Counted from the stretch's first letter, positions 21,442-30,547 are shown. The stretch is DNA of 64,000 nucleotides from Pseudoscardovia radai (GCF_002259605.1 NZ_MWWR01000004.1:134966-198965), one strand, 5' to 3'. A program made the numbers and translations. The notes: generated by a model not told the origin, from the letters alone.

Positions 21442-21477
21442 GTTCGCGGGGTGCCGGGCGGGTGTGCGGGAAGGGGA

Positions 21478-22758
21478 CTACTCGCCTGAGGTGGTGGAAG
21501 AGGGGCGGTCCTCCGGGGAGGATTCCGTCGAAGTCGCCGTGGCCGTGGTCACACGTGCGGAATCGGACGGCTCCGAGGCCTGCGCGCCTTCGCCGCGGGT
21601 CGGATCGCCGAACCACGCGTTGTAGAACAGCGTGAAGTTGCGGTTGCCGTAGGTCGAGCACGCGTCGCCCTCGCCGCCGGTGCCGTTCGCCAGCCCGGCC
21701 AGCGCGGCCTCGTTCGGCTGGTACGGCGTGTAGATGTACAGCATGGCGGTGGCGTCGTTCTCGATATAGACCTTGCTGCCGCCGCACGATTCATTGGGGT
21801 TGTACTGGATGTAGTCGGTGGTGCGCGGGCGATACGAGTAATCGGTGAAATGCGCCTGGTAGTAGCGCAGTCGGTGCGCCGCGCCATACACTTGGTTGAA
21901 GAATCCGTAATATGCCGTATCGCAATCGCCGTCGTCAGGGCAGGAGAGTCCCATCGCAATCGTGTAGTTCGACTCCTCCGGCTCCGCGGCCGTCACAAGT
22001 CCCTGCTCTTTCTGCAGCATCACGATGAGCACGCGCGGATTGATGCGGCAGCTCTGCGCCACGCCACTGATGATATCCGCCGCGCTTTCGTCGCTCGACG
22101 CTGTGTAGCCCGAGCACAGCGAGTCCGATTCCTCGTCTTTGGTTTCGAAGGTTTTCGTGGCGAGGCATTCCGAACTGCTGCAGCGCACGCCGCGTGTGCC
22201 GAGGAAGTCCTGGATCTCGTCAGTGGTCATGGAGGTGGAGTCGAACATCTCGTCGTCCGAGATAATAAGCCCGGGGTTGAAGCCGTACTGCCGCGCCATC
22301 GTGGCCTGGTCGCTCAGGTAGGCGCTGATTTCGGTTGCGCGGCGCTGCGCGATGACGGCCGTGGCCACCAGCGCCACGACGACCAGAGCCGCCACGATGG
22401 CGAGGGCGATGGTGGAGATCCATGTGGAGCGGCTCCACGATGCGGTCCGTCCGGTTTTTGCCGCGGGGGAGGAGGGTGCGGCCGGGGTTGCGGTGGCGGC
22501 TGCGGCCGGGGTTGCGGTGGCGGTCTCGCCGGTGGTTGCGCCGGTCGACGATTCATCCGCCGTTGTGGTGGAGTCGCTATCCAGAGTGGCACCCGCCGTC
22601 GTGTCGTCTGTCGTCGTGTCGTCTGCCGTCGTATCGTCCGTCATCGTATCGTCCGACGCCACGACGTCTCGTGACGCGCCGTCTGCCATCGTCGTTGCGT
22701 CATTCACCACGCCGGCGCCATCGTGTTCATTCACCGCATCGTCTGCGTTCATAGCCAT
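21478..22758 (-). CDS. surface protein of the actinobacterial hemagglutinin-like family
   Basis: 426 residues. A Thr/Asp-rich cytoplasmic head (about 1-105) is followed by one membrane helix (about 110-133) and an outer domain with the family motifs YGFNPGLIISDDEMFDS, VLIVMLQKEQGLVT, YYGFFNQVYGAAHRLRYY, IQYNPNESCGGS and YGNRNFTLFYNAWFG. Several Cys (RCSSSEC, SCPDDGDC) probably form disulfides. The domain is often labelled hemagglutinin, and LQKEQGLVT resembles a lysozyme-like catalytic neighbourhood, but activity is unproven. Start: ATG at 22758; the longer upstream frame lacks support. It is oriented against the exporter operon. Confidence 0.75.
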   Translation of the reverse strand: MAMNADDAVNEHDGAGVVNDATTMADGASRDVVASDDTMTDDTTADDTTTDDTTAGATLDSDSTTTADESSTGATTGETATATPAAAATATPAAPSSPAAKTGRTASWSRSTWISTIALAIVAALVVVALVATAVIAQRRATEISAYLSDQATMARQYGFNPGLIISDDEMFDSTSMTTDEIQDFLGTRGVRCSSSECLATKTFETKDEESDSLCSGYTASSDESAADIISGVAQSCRINPRVLIVMLQKEQGLVTAAEPEESNYTIAMGLSCPDDGDCDTAYYGFFNQVYGAAHRLRYYQAHFTDYSYRPRTTDYIQYNPNESCGGSKVYIENDATAMLYIYTPYQPNEAALAGLANGTGGEGDACSTYGNRNFTLFYNAWFGDPTRGEGAQASEPSDSARVTTATATSTESSPEDRPSSTTSGE

Positions 22759-22913
22759 CCTGTCTGTTCGTCTGCACAGCCTATCGTATGCGCCGCCTTG
22801 TATGAGCGATGCCGCGCCGTTCGCGCTGCGCCCGCCGTGCGCACCCCACGCCCGCGCCTCGCCGCAAAAGTGAAGAGCATGTTCCAATCCGGTGTCAATG
22901 CCGGGACGGTCAA

Positions 22914-22919
22914 TATAGT
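22914..22919 (+). promoter_or_regulatory. candidate -10 for the flavoprotein gene
   Basis: TATAGT in an AT-rich island of the 217-bp divergent gap, 57 nt before the downstream ATG. No good -35 is seen. The rest of the gap has no further feature I can support. Confidence 0.35.
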
Positions 22920-22975
22920 AAGTTAGTATTCTCTGTTGGGAAAACGTTGAAAACAGAACAGAAAGTCTAGAACCT

Positions 22976-24580
22976 ATGACCGAGAAGAAGTCTGTTGTCA
23001 TCATCGGTGGCGGCCCCGCGGGCCTCACCGCCGCATACGAGCTTCTCAAGGATAACGGCGCTGAAAACTACGACGTCACCCTGCTCGAAGCGAGCGACAC
23101 ATTCGGCGGCATTTCGCGCACCGTCAAGCACAACGGGAACCGTATGGACATCGGCGGACATCGTTTCTTCTCCAAGGACGACCGCGTGATGGACTGGTGG
23201 AAGAACATCCTTCCGCTCCAGGGCGCCCCGTCCTACGATGACAAGAAGCTCGGTCGCAAGCACGACCTCGAGCCCGGCGGCCCCGACCCGGAGAAGGTCG
23301 ACAAGGTCATGCTCAAGCGCCATCGCGTGTCGCGCATCTACTGGCACGGCCACTTCTTCGACTACCCGGTGAGCCTGTCGATGGACACGCTCAAGAACAT
23401 GGGCTTCGCGCAGGCCATGAAGGTCGGCTTCTCGTACCTGAAGTCCCTGGTGCACAAGCTGCCCGAGACGAATCTCGAGAACTTCTACATCAACCGCTTC
23501 GGCCGCGCCCTGTACGGCATGTTCTTTGAGGGCTACACCGAGAAGCTGTGGGGCCGTCACCCGTCCGTGATCTCCGCCGACTGGGGTTCGCAGCGCGTCA
23601 AGGGCATCTCCATCTCCGCCGTCCTCAAGGACGCGTGGGGCAAGCTCATCGGCAAGCAGAAGAAGGCCGGCGAGGGCGAGACCTCGCTGATCGAGGAATT
23701 CTGGTACCCGAAGTACGGCCCGGGCCAGCTGTGGGAGACCGTCGCCAAGATCGACATGGGCAACGGCTGCACCATCATCAAGAACGCCACCGTGACCAAG
23801 GTCAACGAGAAGGACGGCAAGATCGCGTCCGTGGTGTACGTGGATGCGAACGGCAAGGAAACGACGCTGGACGGCGATATCTTCATCTCCTCCATGCCGA
23901 TCAAGGACCTCGTCAACGCCATCGACGCGGGCGAGACCACCGAGCCGGTGGCCAAGGAGCAGCTCAAGATCGCCAACGGCCTGCCGTACCGCGACTTCGT
24001 GACCGTCGGCCTGCTCGTCGACAAGCTCAACCTGAAGAACCAGACGAATATCCCGACGCTCGGCAACCCGCCGATCGTGCCGGATTGCTGGATCTACGTG
24101 CAGGACACCTCCGTCAAGGTCGGCCGCATCCAGATCTTCAACAACTGGAGCCCGTACCTCGTCGAGGACGTGGACAACAAGGTGTGGATCGGCCTCGAGT
24201 ACTTCTGCAACGAGGGCGACGACTTCTGGAACCAGTCCGACAAGGAGGGCATCGACCAGGCCATCCGCGAGCTGGTGAAGATGCATATCATCAGCTCCAA
24301 GAAGGATGTGCTCGACGCGCACCGCGAGCGCGTGAAGAAGGCCTACCCGGCGTACTTCGACACCTGGTACGACATGGACAAGCTCACCCCGTGGCTCGAC
24401 GGCTTCGGTAACCTCTACTGCGTCGGCCGCAACGGCCAGCATCGCTACAACAACATGGATCACTCCATGGTGACCGCGATGGAGGCCGTGGAGAACATCA
24501 AGACCGGCCGCGACGATAAGTCCAACGTCTGGTCCGTGAACACCGATAAGGCGTACCACGAGGCGAAGGAAGAGAAGTAG
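22976..24580 (+). CDS. FAD-dependent oxidoreductase, Glf/protoporphyrinogen-oxidase-like
   Basis: 534 residues. The N-terminal dinucleotide fold is [17 protein letters not shown] with the acidic end LLEAS, followed by [22 protein letters not shown], a pattern shared by COG1232 flavoproteins and UDP-galactopyranose mutase relatives in polysaccharide loci. Near the C-terminus the FAD tail motif reads [20 protein letters not shown]. It is longer than true Glf (about 370-400), so I do not call it a mutase; a sugar-modifying role is inferred from position beside the rhamnan genes. It ends at a strong terminator. Confidence 0.8.
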   Translation: MTEKKSVVIIGGGPAGLTAAYELLKDNGAENYDVTLLEASDTFGGISRTVKHNGNRMDIGGHRFFSKDDRVMDWWKNILPLQGAPSYDDKKLGRKHDLEPGGPDPEKVDKVMLKRHRVSRIYWHGHFFDYPVSLSMDTLKNMGFAQAMKVGFSYLKSLVHKLPETNLENFYINRFGRALYGMFFEGYTEKLWGRHPSVISADWGSQRVKGISISAVLKDAWGKLIGKQKKAGEGETSLIEEFWYPKYGPGQLWETVAKIDMGNGCTIIKNATVTKVNEKDGKIASVVYVDANGKETTLDGDIFISSMPIKDLVNAIDAGETTEPVAKEQLKIANGLPYRDFVTVGLLVDKLNLKNQTNIPTLGNPPIVPDCWIYVQDTSVKVGRIQIFNNWSPYLVEDVDNKVWIGLEYFCNEGDDFWNQSDKEGIDQAIRELVKMHIISSKKDVLDAHRERVKKAYPAYFDTWYDMDKLTPWLDGFGNLYCVGRNGQHRYNNMDHSMVTAMEAVENIKTGRDDKSNVWSVNTDKAYHEAKEEK

Positions 24581-24602
24581 GGTTTCGCTCTCTTCGTTGT
24601 TG

Positions 24603-24640
24603 CGGGGCTTCGAACCGATGGGTTCGAGGCCCCGTTTTTG
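24603..24640 (+). terminator. intrinsic terminator after flavoprotein gene
   Basis: CGGGGCTTCGAACC-GAT-GGTTCGAGGCCCCG is a stem of about 14 bp followed by TTTTT, 22 bp after the stop codon. Confidence 0.9.
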
Positions 24641-24668
24641 TTGGGGTTGGTGGGGGAGGTGGGGAGAG

Positions 24669-24776
24669 GCCGTTCGGTGTGAGCGTTCGCTCACGTTGAA
24701 TGCGGTTGACCCCGTGTCGGAGGGGGTTGGCGGGGGTCGGGGCCGTTCAGTGTGCACACTCGCTCACACTGAAGGC
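24669..24776. repeat. GTTCGGTGTGAG-type inverted repeat pair
   Basis: Two copies of a short element (GCCGTTCGGTGTGAGCG, and GGCCGTTCAGTGTGCAC with CACACTGAAGGCC) start 73 bp apart (24672 and 24745). Each is an inverted repeat (TTCAGTGTG/CACACTGAA). The same pair occurs at 59111/59184 and a single copy near 61123, each time beside a 72-bp array. Confidence 0.75.
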
Positions 24777-24822
24777 CGGTTTGGCGTCATCGCCCTGCTT
24801 GGCTGGGCGCTTCGTGGTTCGC

Positions 24823-25272
24823 GGCGAGGATTCTTCGCCTTGAAGCACGATTGTTGGATCCCGGCTCGTTCCGTGGCGGGTTTCCGGGGCTCGTGGCGAG
24901 GATTCTTCGCCATGGGGCACGATTTTCGGGGCGTGGCCTGTTCTGCGGTGGTTTTCCGGTGTTCGTGGCGAGGATTCTTCGCCATGGGGCACGATTTTCG
25001 GGGCGTGGCCCGTTCTGCGGTGGTTTTCCGGTGTTCATGGCGAGGATTCTTCGCCATGGAGGGTGTTTTCCCGTGGGTTTGGACCGTGTGGATTGGGAAT
25101 CGTGGTTCGTGGCGAGGATTCTTCGCCTTGAAGCACGATTGTTGGATCCCGGCTCGTTCCGTGGCGGGTTTCCGGTGTTCGTGGCGAGGATTCTTCGCCA
25201 TGGGGCACGATTTTCGGGGCGTGGCCCGTTCTGCGGTGGTTTTCCGGTGTTCGTGGCGAGGATTCTTCGCCA
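24823..25272. repeat. 72-bp tandem repeat array (7 units)
   Basis: GGCGAGGATTCTTCGCC starts at 24823, 24895, 24967, 25039, 25111, 25183 and 25255, exactly 72 bp apart. The unit head ATGGCGA-N7-TCGCCAT is a 7-bp hairpin. The bodies come in a few recurring versions (GCACGATTTTCGGGGCGTGG or GAAGCACGATTGTTGGATCC). The unit is a multiple of three, so long frames run through it on both strands, but no ribosome site or start supports a gene. Confidence 0.9.
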
Positions 25273-25304
25273 CCAACACCCGCCTGCGCGCCCCGCACAC
25301 GCAA

Positions 25305-25440
25305 AGAAGGGGACAGAGGAAAGAGAAGGGGAGAGAGAAAATAAAGAAAGGGGCTGAGAACACAAAGAAGAGGCGAAGGGCACAAAGAGGGAGCGAAGGA
25401 AACAAAGAGGGGCGCGAAGCACACGAAGAAAGGGGGCGGA
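25305..25440. other. polypurine tract
   Basis: About 135 bp of nearly unbroken A/G on the plus strand (GGAAAGAGAAGGGGAGAGAG and similar), between the 72-bp array and the terminator of the ApbE-like gene. A second such tract lies on the other side of that gene near 26740-26830. Confidence 0.8.
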
Positions 25441-25465
25441 GGAACCTTTCGGCTCCTCCGCCCCC
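25432..25465 (-). terminator. terminator of the ApbE-like gene
   Basis: GGGGGCGGAGGA-GCCGAAAGG-TTCCTCCGCCCCC is read on the minus strand 20 bp after the stop codon, followed by TTTCTTCG. Stem of about 12 bp. Confidence 0.85.
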
Positions 25466-25485
25466 AATCGAGAGAGGAAGGTGAG

Positions 25486-26373
25486 TTAGGCGTTGAGCAC
25501 CAGGAAGTCCGGGCGTTCAACACCAGCGGTGACTCCAGGGACCGAGGAGACCTGTCCGTCCTTGACGTTGAACAGGATCTCACCCTCCGTGAGGATGATG
25601 GCGTTCAGCCTGTTACGCTGAGCCAGGTCCATGAAGTTGTTGGTGCCGGCGGCCAGTGCAGCCGTTGCCCAGACATCGGCAAGTGCCAAGTCGGGGGACA
25701 CAATCGTCGTCTGCTCGCAGTCGCGGGGGCCGAGATACTCGAAGGTGCTGGCCTCCATGTTCGCGAACGACGTGGAAATCGCGCCGTTGCGAAGCACGAT
25801 CTGCTGAAGCGGGGCGCTGGAATCCAGGGAGTTCTTGATCGGAACGTTCCAGTTCAGATCGAAGTCGTCTGCCGTGGCGTAAATCGTGTCGTTGCGGGAA
25901 CCGAGCGAAGCGGACTGCGCCGTACCATCCGCGACGAGCGGACGGACATAGCGGTTGAAGGCTTCGTTGATGGCCCAGCCGCGGAGCATTCCGAACGGGT
26001 CGAGCTTCCCGCCGCGGAACGGCTGGAAGTAACCCTCGGTCACACGATGTGCCTCGACGCACTTAGACACGACCTGAAGGAAGTCATTATTTTCGGTCAG
26101 GCCGCTGTCGTCGCCACCGTTATAACGCGAAAGCAACGACGTCGCCGACTTCGGAGAGAACGTATCGGAGACGTACTTCAGGAACTTTTGGATCTCAATC
26201 GTCTGGTCATCGAGGATGTTCTCATCCTCGACTCGCATCTGGAGAACGTACGGGGCGCCCTCGACGGGGATGACGCGGAGATGGAGCTGCTGTGCTGAAG
26301 TCTTCGGCGTTTCGGCTGCTTTCTCTTCGCGTCCGAAAAGATGAAAATGGGAAGTGAATCCTGCGGCGGTCAT
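25486..26373 (-). CDS. ApbE-like (FAD:protein FMN transferase family) protein
   Basis: 295 residues. Family landmarks are SRYNGGDDSG (about 65), a glycine/aspartate motif LDPFGMLRGWAINEAF (about 122, matching the DxGGIaKGyavD region of ApbE) and LALADVWATAALAAG (about 230, matching the ADAlaTA metal-site motif). Against typical ApbE the LRGW and DVWAT positions deviate, so activity is uncertain. True ApbE attaches FMN to Thr/Ser of Rnf/Nqr-type and related flavoproteins; no such partner is in the window. No lipobox or signal peptide. Strong ribosome site GAAAGGAGCTTACA before the ATG. A 37-codon ORF lies just upstream on the same strand. Confidence 0.75.
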   Translation of the reverse strand: MTAAGFTSHFHLFGREEKAAETPKTSAQQLHLRVIPVEGAPYVLQMRVEDENILDDQTIEIQKFLKYVSDTFSPKSATSLLSRYNGGDDSGLTENNDFLQVVSKCVEAHRVTEGYFQPFRGGKLDPFGMLRGWAINEAFNRYVRPLVADGTAQSASLGSRNDTIYATADDFDLNWNVPIKNSLDSSAPLQQIVLRNGAISTSFANMEASTFEYLGPRDCEQTTIVSPDLALADVWATAALAAGTNNFMDLAQRNRLNAIILTEGEILFNVKDGQVSSVPGVTAGVERPDFLVLNA

Positions 26374-26431
26374 TGTAAGCTCCTTTCGTCATCATCGAAC
26401 CGTGAGCACGATCTTCGGGATCGACGAGATG

Positions 26432-26545
26432 TCAAGCAGCCTTGTGGGTTCGCTTTGTACCGACGAAACGGTTCGTTGTCTCGACGGCCTTATCTGCCAG
26501 TCCCTTGTTTCCTCTATCGGTTTTTATTTTACCATTGCGCATCAT
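26432..26545 (-). CDS. candidate small basic protein upstream of the ApbE-like gene
   Basis: A 37-codon frame (ATGATG start, TGA stop) encoding a Lys/Arg/Thr-rich peptide (GNKGLADKAVETTNRFVGTK in the middle). GAGAGGG lies 5 nt before the second ATG (26542). It ends 58 nt before the ApbE-like gene, so the two would be cotranscribed. I do not recognise the family. Codons and spacing look real but the ORF is short; a partner protein or leader peptide are both open. Confidence 0.45.
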   Translation of the reverse strand: MMRNGKIKTDRGNKGLADKAVETTNRFVGTKRTHKAA

Positions 26546-26559
26546 AACCCTCTCGGCGT

Positions 26560-26591
26560 GTCGCCTACAAATCGTGTGAAAATTAGGCGAC
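26560..26591. promoter_or_regulatory. 8-bp inverted repeat upstream of small ORF
   Basis: GTCGCCTA-N16-TAGGCGAC is a perfect 8-bp inverted repeat whose near end is 15 bp before the candidate small ORF start on the minus strand. It may be an operator or a leader hairpin for the small ORF and ApbE-like gene. No regulator is adjacent. Confidence 0.4.
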
Positions 26592-26988
26592 AAAACTGAC
26601 ACTATTCGTTGAAATGTCGGCGTTTGTGTGCGGTCGTGTTCGCCTGTGTTCGCAGCGGCAGATGGGGCTGCCGGAGGCTGGCGGGGAAGGGACGATGTAG
26701 GAGAGACGATGGGGCGGCGATGAAGAGTGCGACAGGGAGCAACGCGACGGAGAGAAAGAAAACAGAGATATGAGAGAGAAAATGGAGAGAAACAGAAAGG
26801 AGAAAAAGGAGAAAGGAAGGAGAACGGGGGAGCGAAGCCGGGAGACGGCGACGAAGACGGTGACCAGAGACAACGACAACGAATGACCAGAGACAACGAC
26901 GACGATTCCGACAACGAAGAAGACGGTGACCTGGGGAAATGCGAAAAACCAGCCGGAGAAACCCGACGCGCCGGTCGCAGCCGCGGTG
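26592..26988. other. gene-free stretch with second polypurine tract
   Basis: No supported gene. A polypurine run on the plus strand (about 26740-26835, AGAAAGGAGAAAAAGGAGAA and similar) is followed by alternating ACAACGACAACGA-type sequence (26865-26925). Frames crossing it on both strands are low-complexity and lack starts. Confidence 0.6.
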
Positions 26989-26994
26989 TATACT
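26989..26994 (+). promoter_or_regulatory. -10 of the rpsF operon
   Basis: A perfect TATACT about 112 nt before rpsF. The leader of roughly 105 nt is GC-rich and contains CCTGCTGCAGG-type pairing just before the ribosome site. rpsF leaders in many bacteria bind the S6:S18 pair for feedback; I cannot show that motif here. Confidence 0.55.
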
Positions 26995-27106
26995 GGACAA
27001 GTTGCTCTGAGGCCGGATGCGGCATCGCCGCCCCGGATCGGAACACGCGCGTACACACTCCTGCTGCAGGAACGTCCTGCGGCCACTAGCCCGAAGGAGG
27101 TGGGTG

Positions 27107-27400
27107 ATGTCTGCGCACAAGTATGAACTGATGCTCATCGCTAATCCTGAACTTGATGAGCGCGCGCTGCGTAAGCTCGTCGATCAGTATCTCGAAACCG
27201 TCACCAATGAGAAGGGTACGGTTGACGAGGTCAACGTGTGGGGCCGTCGCAAGCTTGCCTATGAGATCAATGGCAAGACCGAAGGCAACTACGTGGTGGT
27301 GAACTACTCGTCCGAGCCGGCGACGTCCGATGAGCTCGACCGTCTGCTCAACCTCAACGAAGCGATTATCCGTACCAAGATCCTGCGCAAGGACAAGTAA
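27107..27400 (+). CDS. rpsF: 30S ribosomal protein S6
   Basis: 97 residues: KYELMLIANPELDE at the start and NVWGRRKLAYEINGKTEGNY in the middle are classic S6. It binds S18 and 16S rRNA in the small-subunit platform. ATG at 27107 follows GAAGGAGGTGGGTG. First gene of the rpsF-ssb-rpsR-rplI block. Confidence 0.97.
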   Translation: MSAHKYELMLIANPELDERALRKLVDQYLETVTNEKGTVDEVNVWGRRKLAYEINGKTEGNYVVVNYSSEPATSDELDRLLNLNEAIIRTKILRKDK

Positions 27401-27571
27401 GCGATACCGCGACACGTCGCGTTCCAGACACGCCGCGGCACGTCGTCGCCATCGTCTCGTCCTTCCAACTCCCCTCAGCGTCAACCATCAGCGCCAACGC
27501 TGTGCCAGCGCCCGCCGGCGAATTCCTTCGCCCACCGCGTGGCGTCCGGCATCGCTACCGTGAACGGAATA

Positions 27572-27605
27572 TTCTGGAGACACTGACCTTCTGGAGACAC
27601 TGACC
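27572..27605. repeat. 17-bp direct tandem duplication
   Basis: TTCTGGAGACACTGACC occurs twice back to back in the 285-bp gap between rpsF and ssb. The purpose is unclear; it may be a recent slippage duplication. Confidence 0.85.
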
Positions 27606-27685
27606 GGAAACATCGGTTCCGGATCTTCGGAACCCTTCGAGACAAGACGACCATCGCACCCGCGTGCGGAATGTGAGGAGAAACA

Positions 27686-28345
27686 ATGGCTGGAGAAACC
27701 ACCATCACCGTCATCGGCAATCTCGTTGCCGATCCGGAACTGCGAACCGTGGGCAGCGGAAGCACTGTGTGCGATTTCCGCATCGCATCCACGCCGCGCA
27801 CCTATAACAGGCAGACGCAGCAGTGGACCGACGGCCAGGCGCTTTTCCTCAGCTGCTCCGCCTGGGATTCCCAGTACAACAAGCTCGCGTCCAATATCGC
27901 CAGCAGCCTGTCCAAGGGCATGCGCGTCATCGTCCAGGGCAACCTGACGCAGCGCAGCTACACAGCCCAGGACGGCAGCCAGCGCACCGTGTTCGAGCTG
28001 CGCGTGCTCGAGGCCGGGCCCGCGCTGAGCCGCGCATCCGCAACCGTCAACCGTCAGGGTGGCGCAGGCGGATACAACGGCGGCGGTTATAACGGCGGTG
28101 GCAATGGCTACGCCGGTGGCGCCGGGTACGGTGGTGGCAACGCCGGTCGCGGTGGCTACTCCGGTGGCTACAACCGCGGCGGGAATGCCGCGCCGGCCGC
28201 CGCGAACAACCCCTCGCAGGGCGCGCCGCAGCAGGATGTCTGGGCGGTTGAATCGGGCAATGGTGCGAATAGCTTCGGCACCTTCGGCCATTCCGATTCC
28301 GCCGATTCCTCCGACGCGGACGAGTTCGGAGACGGCGTTTTCTGA
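27686..28345 (+). CDS. ssb: single-stranded DNA-binding protein
   Basis: 219 residues. OB fold 1-115 ([18 protein letters not shown], then [10 protein letters not shown]), a Gly/Tyr/Asn-rich flexible linker (about 122-170) and an acidic tail. The last residues are EFGDGVF, a departure from the usual DDDIPF-type tip that docks partner proteins. It binds single-stranded DNA in replication and repair. GTGAGGAGAAACA precedes the ATG. Placed between rpsF and rpsR as in most bacteria. Confidence 0.96.
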   Translation: MAGETTITVIGNLVADPELRTVGSGSTVCDFRIASTPRTYNRQTQQWTDGQALFLSCSAWDSQYNKLASNIASSLSKGMRVIVQGNLTQRSYTAQDGSQRTVFELRVLEAGPALSRASATVNRQGGAGGYNGGGYNGGGNGYAGGAGYGGGNAGRGGYSGGYNRGGNAAPAAANNPSQGAPQQDVWAVESGNGANSFGTFGHSDSADSSDADEFGDGVF

Positions 28346-28494
28346 TCCGACGATGTCGTCGATCTGACGATGTCGCCGATCCGCGCCCGCACGTCCGGAA
28401 CGCTTCCGGGGCCTTGGCCCGCCACGGGCCGCCCCTCCACAAATGCGGAGAAATCCGCGCATAACGCATAAAGTTCATTAAGGAGTACATCACA

Positions 28495-28743
28495 ATGTCA
28501 CGCAAGAGGCCGCAGCCGCCTGTCAAGCCGTTCAAGAAGAAGCCGAACCCGCTGAAGGCCGCGCACGTCAAGGAAATCGACTACAAGGACGTCGCCCTGC
28601 TGCGCAAGTTCATCTCCGACCGCGGCAAGATCCGTTCCCGTCGCATCACCGGCGTGACCGTCCAGGAGCAGCGCGAGATCTCGAAGGCGATCAAGAACGC
28701 CCGCGAGATGGCCCTCCTTCCGTACGCGTCCAACGGTCGCTGA
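28495..28743 (+). CDS. rpsR: 30S ribosomal protein S18
   Basis: 82 residues, with [19 protein letters not shown] and [19 protein letters not shown] diagnostic of S18. It has no Cys, so it is the zinc-free form. AAGGAGTACATCACA precedes the ATG; rplI starts 26 bp after the stop. Confidence 0.97.
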   Translation: MSRKRPQPPVKPFKKKPNPLKAAHVKEIDYKDVALLRKFISDRGKIRSRRITGVTVQEQREISKAIKNAREMALLPYASNGR

Positions 28744-28769
28744 GCTGGAATTCGGAAAGGATAGATAGC

Positions 28770-29222
28770 ATGTCCAAGAACGTCCAGGTTATTCTCACCA
28801 GCAACGTCCAGAACCTCGGTCAGTCCGGCGATACCGTGCACGTGAAGGCCGGCTACGCCCGCAACTTCCTCTTCCCGCAGGGCCTCGCCTTCGAGTGGAG
28901 CAAGGGTGCCGGCAAGCAGATCGAGCAGCTGCAGCGCGCCCGTCGTGCCAAGGCCCTCGCCTCCCGTGAGGACGCCGTGGCCGCCAAGTCCGCCATCGAA
29001 GGCTCCACCGTGACGCTCACCGCCAAGGTGTCCGAGTCCGGCAAGCTCTTCGGCGGCATCAGCGCCGCCGCCGTGGCCCAGGCCCTCACCAAGGCCGGCA
29101 ACGCGGTCGAGGCGTCCGCCATCACGATGGACGTCATCAAGACCACGGGCGAGTTCCCGGCCGAGGTGCAGCTGCACCCGGAGATCTCCGCCAAGTTCAC
29201 CGTCAAGGTGGTGGCCGAGTAA
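28770..29222 (+). CDS. rplI: 50S ribosomal protein L9
   Basis: 150 residues: [18 protein letters not shown] is the N-terminal L9 signature, then a long charged helix and the C-terminal domain ([19 protein letters not shown]). GGAAAGGATAGATAGC precedes the ATG. Last gene of the block; a terminator follows. Confidence 0.97.
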   Translation: MSKNVQVILTSNVQNLGQSGDTVHVKAGYARNFLFPQGLAFEWSKGAGKQIEQLQRARRAKALASREDAVAAKSAIEGSTVTLTAKVSESGKLFGGISAAAVAQALTKAGNAVEASAITMDVIKTTGEFPAEVQLHPEISAKFTVKVVAE

Positions 29223-29278
29223 GGTCGGCGTTTACGTCAGGCCGTGCCGCGAGGCATGGTCTACGATTCCCGCTTCAG

Positions 29279-29306
29279 GCGGCCGGATTCAGTCCGGCCG
29301 CCTTTT
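29279..29306 (+). terminator. terminator after rplI
   Basis: GGCGGCCGGA-TTCAG-TCCGGCCGCC followed by TTTT, 57 bp after the rplI stop. Confidence 0.9.
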
Positions 29307-29327
29307 GCATATGAACTCGTTTCTGCA

Positions 29328-29411
29328 ACAATGTGATGGCTTGCGGACATTTTTCAGACGATTTTGGGGTTCGGAGCACGATTTCGGTCCGGAATCCATC
29401 ACATTGATATT
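29328..29411. repeat. palindromic element copy 6 (short form)
   Basis: AACAATGTGATGGCTTGCGG, core CAGACGATTTTGGGG, then CGGTCCGGAATCCATCACATT; the third arm is degraded (CATTGATATT). It lies between the rplI terminator and the GtrA-family gene, 48 bp before that start. Confidence 0.8.
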
Positions 29412-29458
29412 GGGGCGGGGCCCCGCCCGCATGTCTCTTATCGGAACTGTCGCGTAAC

Positions 29459-30046
29459 ATGGCACGCGTGAAAAAACTCATCGAGCAGGTTCTTAAGTTC
29501 GGAATCGTCGGCATCATCGCCTTCATCATCGATTGGGGCATCCTCAATCTCCTCGTGATCGGCGTGCACATGAACGCCACCCTCGCGGCCACCATCTCCT
29601 TCCTCATCTCGCTGTGCTTCAACTATCTGGCGAGCATGAAATTCGTTTTCGTCCACCGCGACGACATGGCTCGCTGGATGGAAGTCCTCATCTTCTTCGT
29701 GAGCTCCGCCATCGGCCTGGGCATCAACGACGCCATCATCTGGTTCTCCACCTCCGTCATCATCAACCCCGACACGCAGTTCACCGACCACGGTCGCTAC
29801 GCGCTGTACGCGAATATCGGCAAGCTCGTCGCCACCGTCATCGTATCGGTGTGGAATTTCGTCATCAGGAAATGGCTGCTCGACGCGCCGGATCCGGGCA
29901 AGCCGGTCAACGAGAAGTCGGTCGCGCACCGCATCGGCACATGGTCGCTGAGCCACGGCCCGGGCGCCAAGGCGCGCCTTGCTGCCTCCGACGCTGCCGA
30001 TGCCGCCGCTTCCGATACCGAGAACGCCGATTCCGCCAAGAACTAA
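29459..30046 (+). CDS. GtrA-family membrane protein
   Basis: 195 residues with four membrane segments (about 12-34, 40-60, 75-95, 118-138), the motif FLISLCFNYLASMKFVF and the closing NFVIRKWLL, typical of GtrA/DPMS small membrane proteins. Family members help place or flip polyprenyl-linked sugars in the membrane for surface glycan decoration. The C-terminal 50 residues are a polar Ala/Asp tail not usual for the family. No clear ribosome site before the ATG at 29459. It could serve the wall-polysaccharide locus at a distance; that is inference. Confidence 0.85.
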   Translation: MARVKKLIEQVLKFGIVGIIAFIIDWGILNLLVIGVHMNATLAATISFLISLCFNYLASMKFVFVHRDDMARWMEVLIFFVSSAIGLGINDAIIWFSTSVIINPDTQFTDHGRYALYANIGKLVATVIVSVWNFVIRKWLLDAPDPGKPVNEKSVAHRIGTWSLSHGPGAKARLAASDAADAAASDTENADSAKN

Positions 30047-30151
30047 GCGAATCCCGCATCCGCCCCACGCACGCGGTATCGTGGACGTGGATACACAAAC
30101 CGCGCCCGCACTGCGCGCCCCCGCGCATCCGGCGCATTCCAAGGAGGACAC

Positions 30152-30499
30152 ATGCCTGTTATCCACACCCACGTCAGCACCCCGCTCACCAAGGAGAACC
30201 GCGAGCACCTCAAGGCCGCGTACGGCAAGGCCATCCAGGCGGTGCCCGGCAAGTCCGAAGGCTGGCTCATGTGCCCCTTCGAAAGCGACATGCCAATCTA
30301 CTTCGGCGGCGACGATTCGCGCCCCGCGGCTTACGTCGAGGTGAACGTGTTCGGCAGCAGCGTGCCGAAGTCCGCGTGGGAAAGCCTCACCAAGTCCATC
30401 ACGGCGGCGCTCGGCGACGAGCTCGGCATCCCCGCCGACCGCATGTACATCCGCTACACGGCCACCACCGACTGGGGCTGGAACGGCGGTAATTTCTAA
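30152..30499 (+). CDS. tautomerase / MIF-like protein
   Basis: 115 residues, starting MPVIHTHVSTPLT with the Pro2 that serves as catalytic base in tautomerases. The second half (VEVNVFGSSVPKSAWESLTK, then LGIPADRMYIRYTATTDWGWNGGNF) matches the MIF branch rather than the short 4-oxalocrotonate type. The substrate is unknown. Perfect ribosome site AAGGAGGACAC. Confidence 0.85.
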   Translation: MPVIHTHVSTPLTKENREHLKAAYGKAIQAVPGKSEGWLMCPFESDMPIYFGGDDSRPAAYVEVNVFGSSVPKSAWESLTKSITAALGDELGIPADRMYIRYTATTDWGWNGGNF

Positions 30500-30547
30500 G
30501 CCATGCTGTTCGGCGGCCGCAATGGTCGGCCGAAACGGCAGAAATAC

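Noticed and set aside
24597-25484. Open frames of about 170-295 codons through the 72-bp array
   Set aside because: Same reasoning: periodic noncoding sequence and a polypurine tract give low-complexity translations on both strands.
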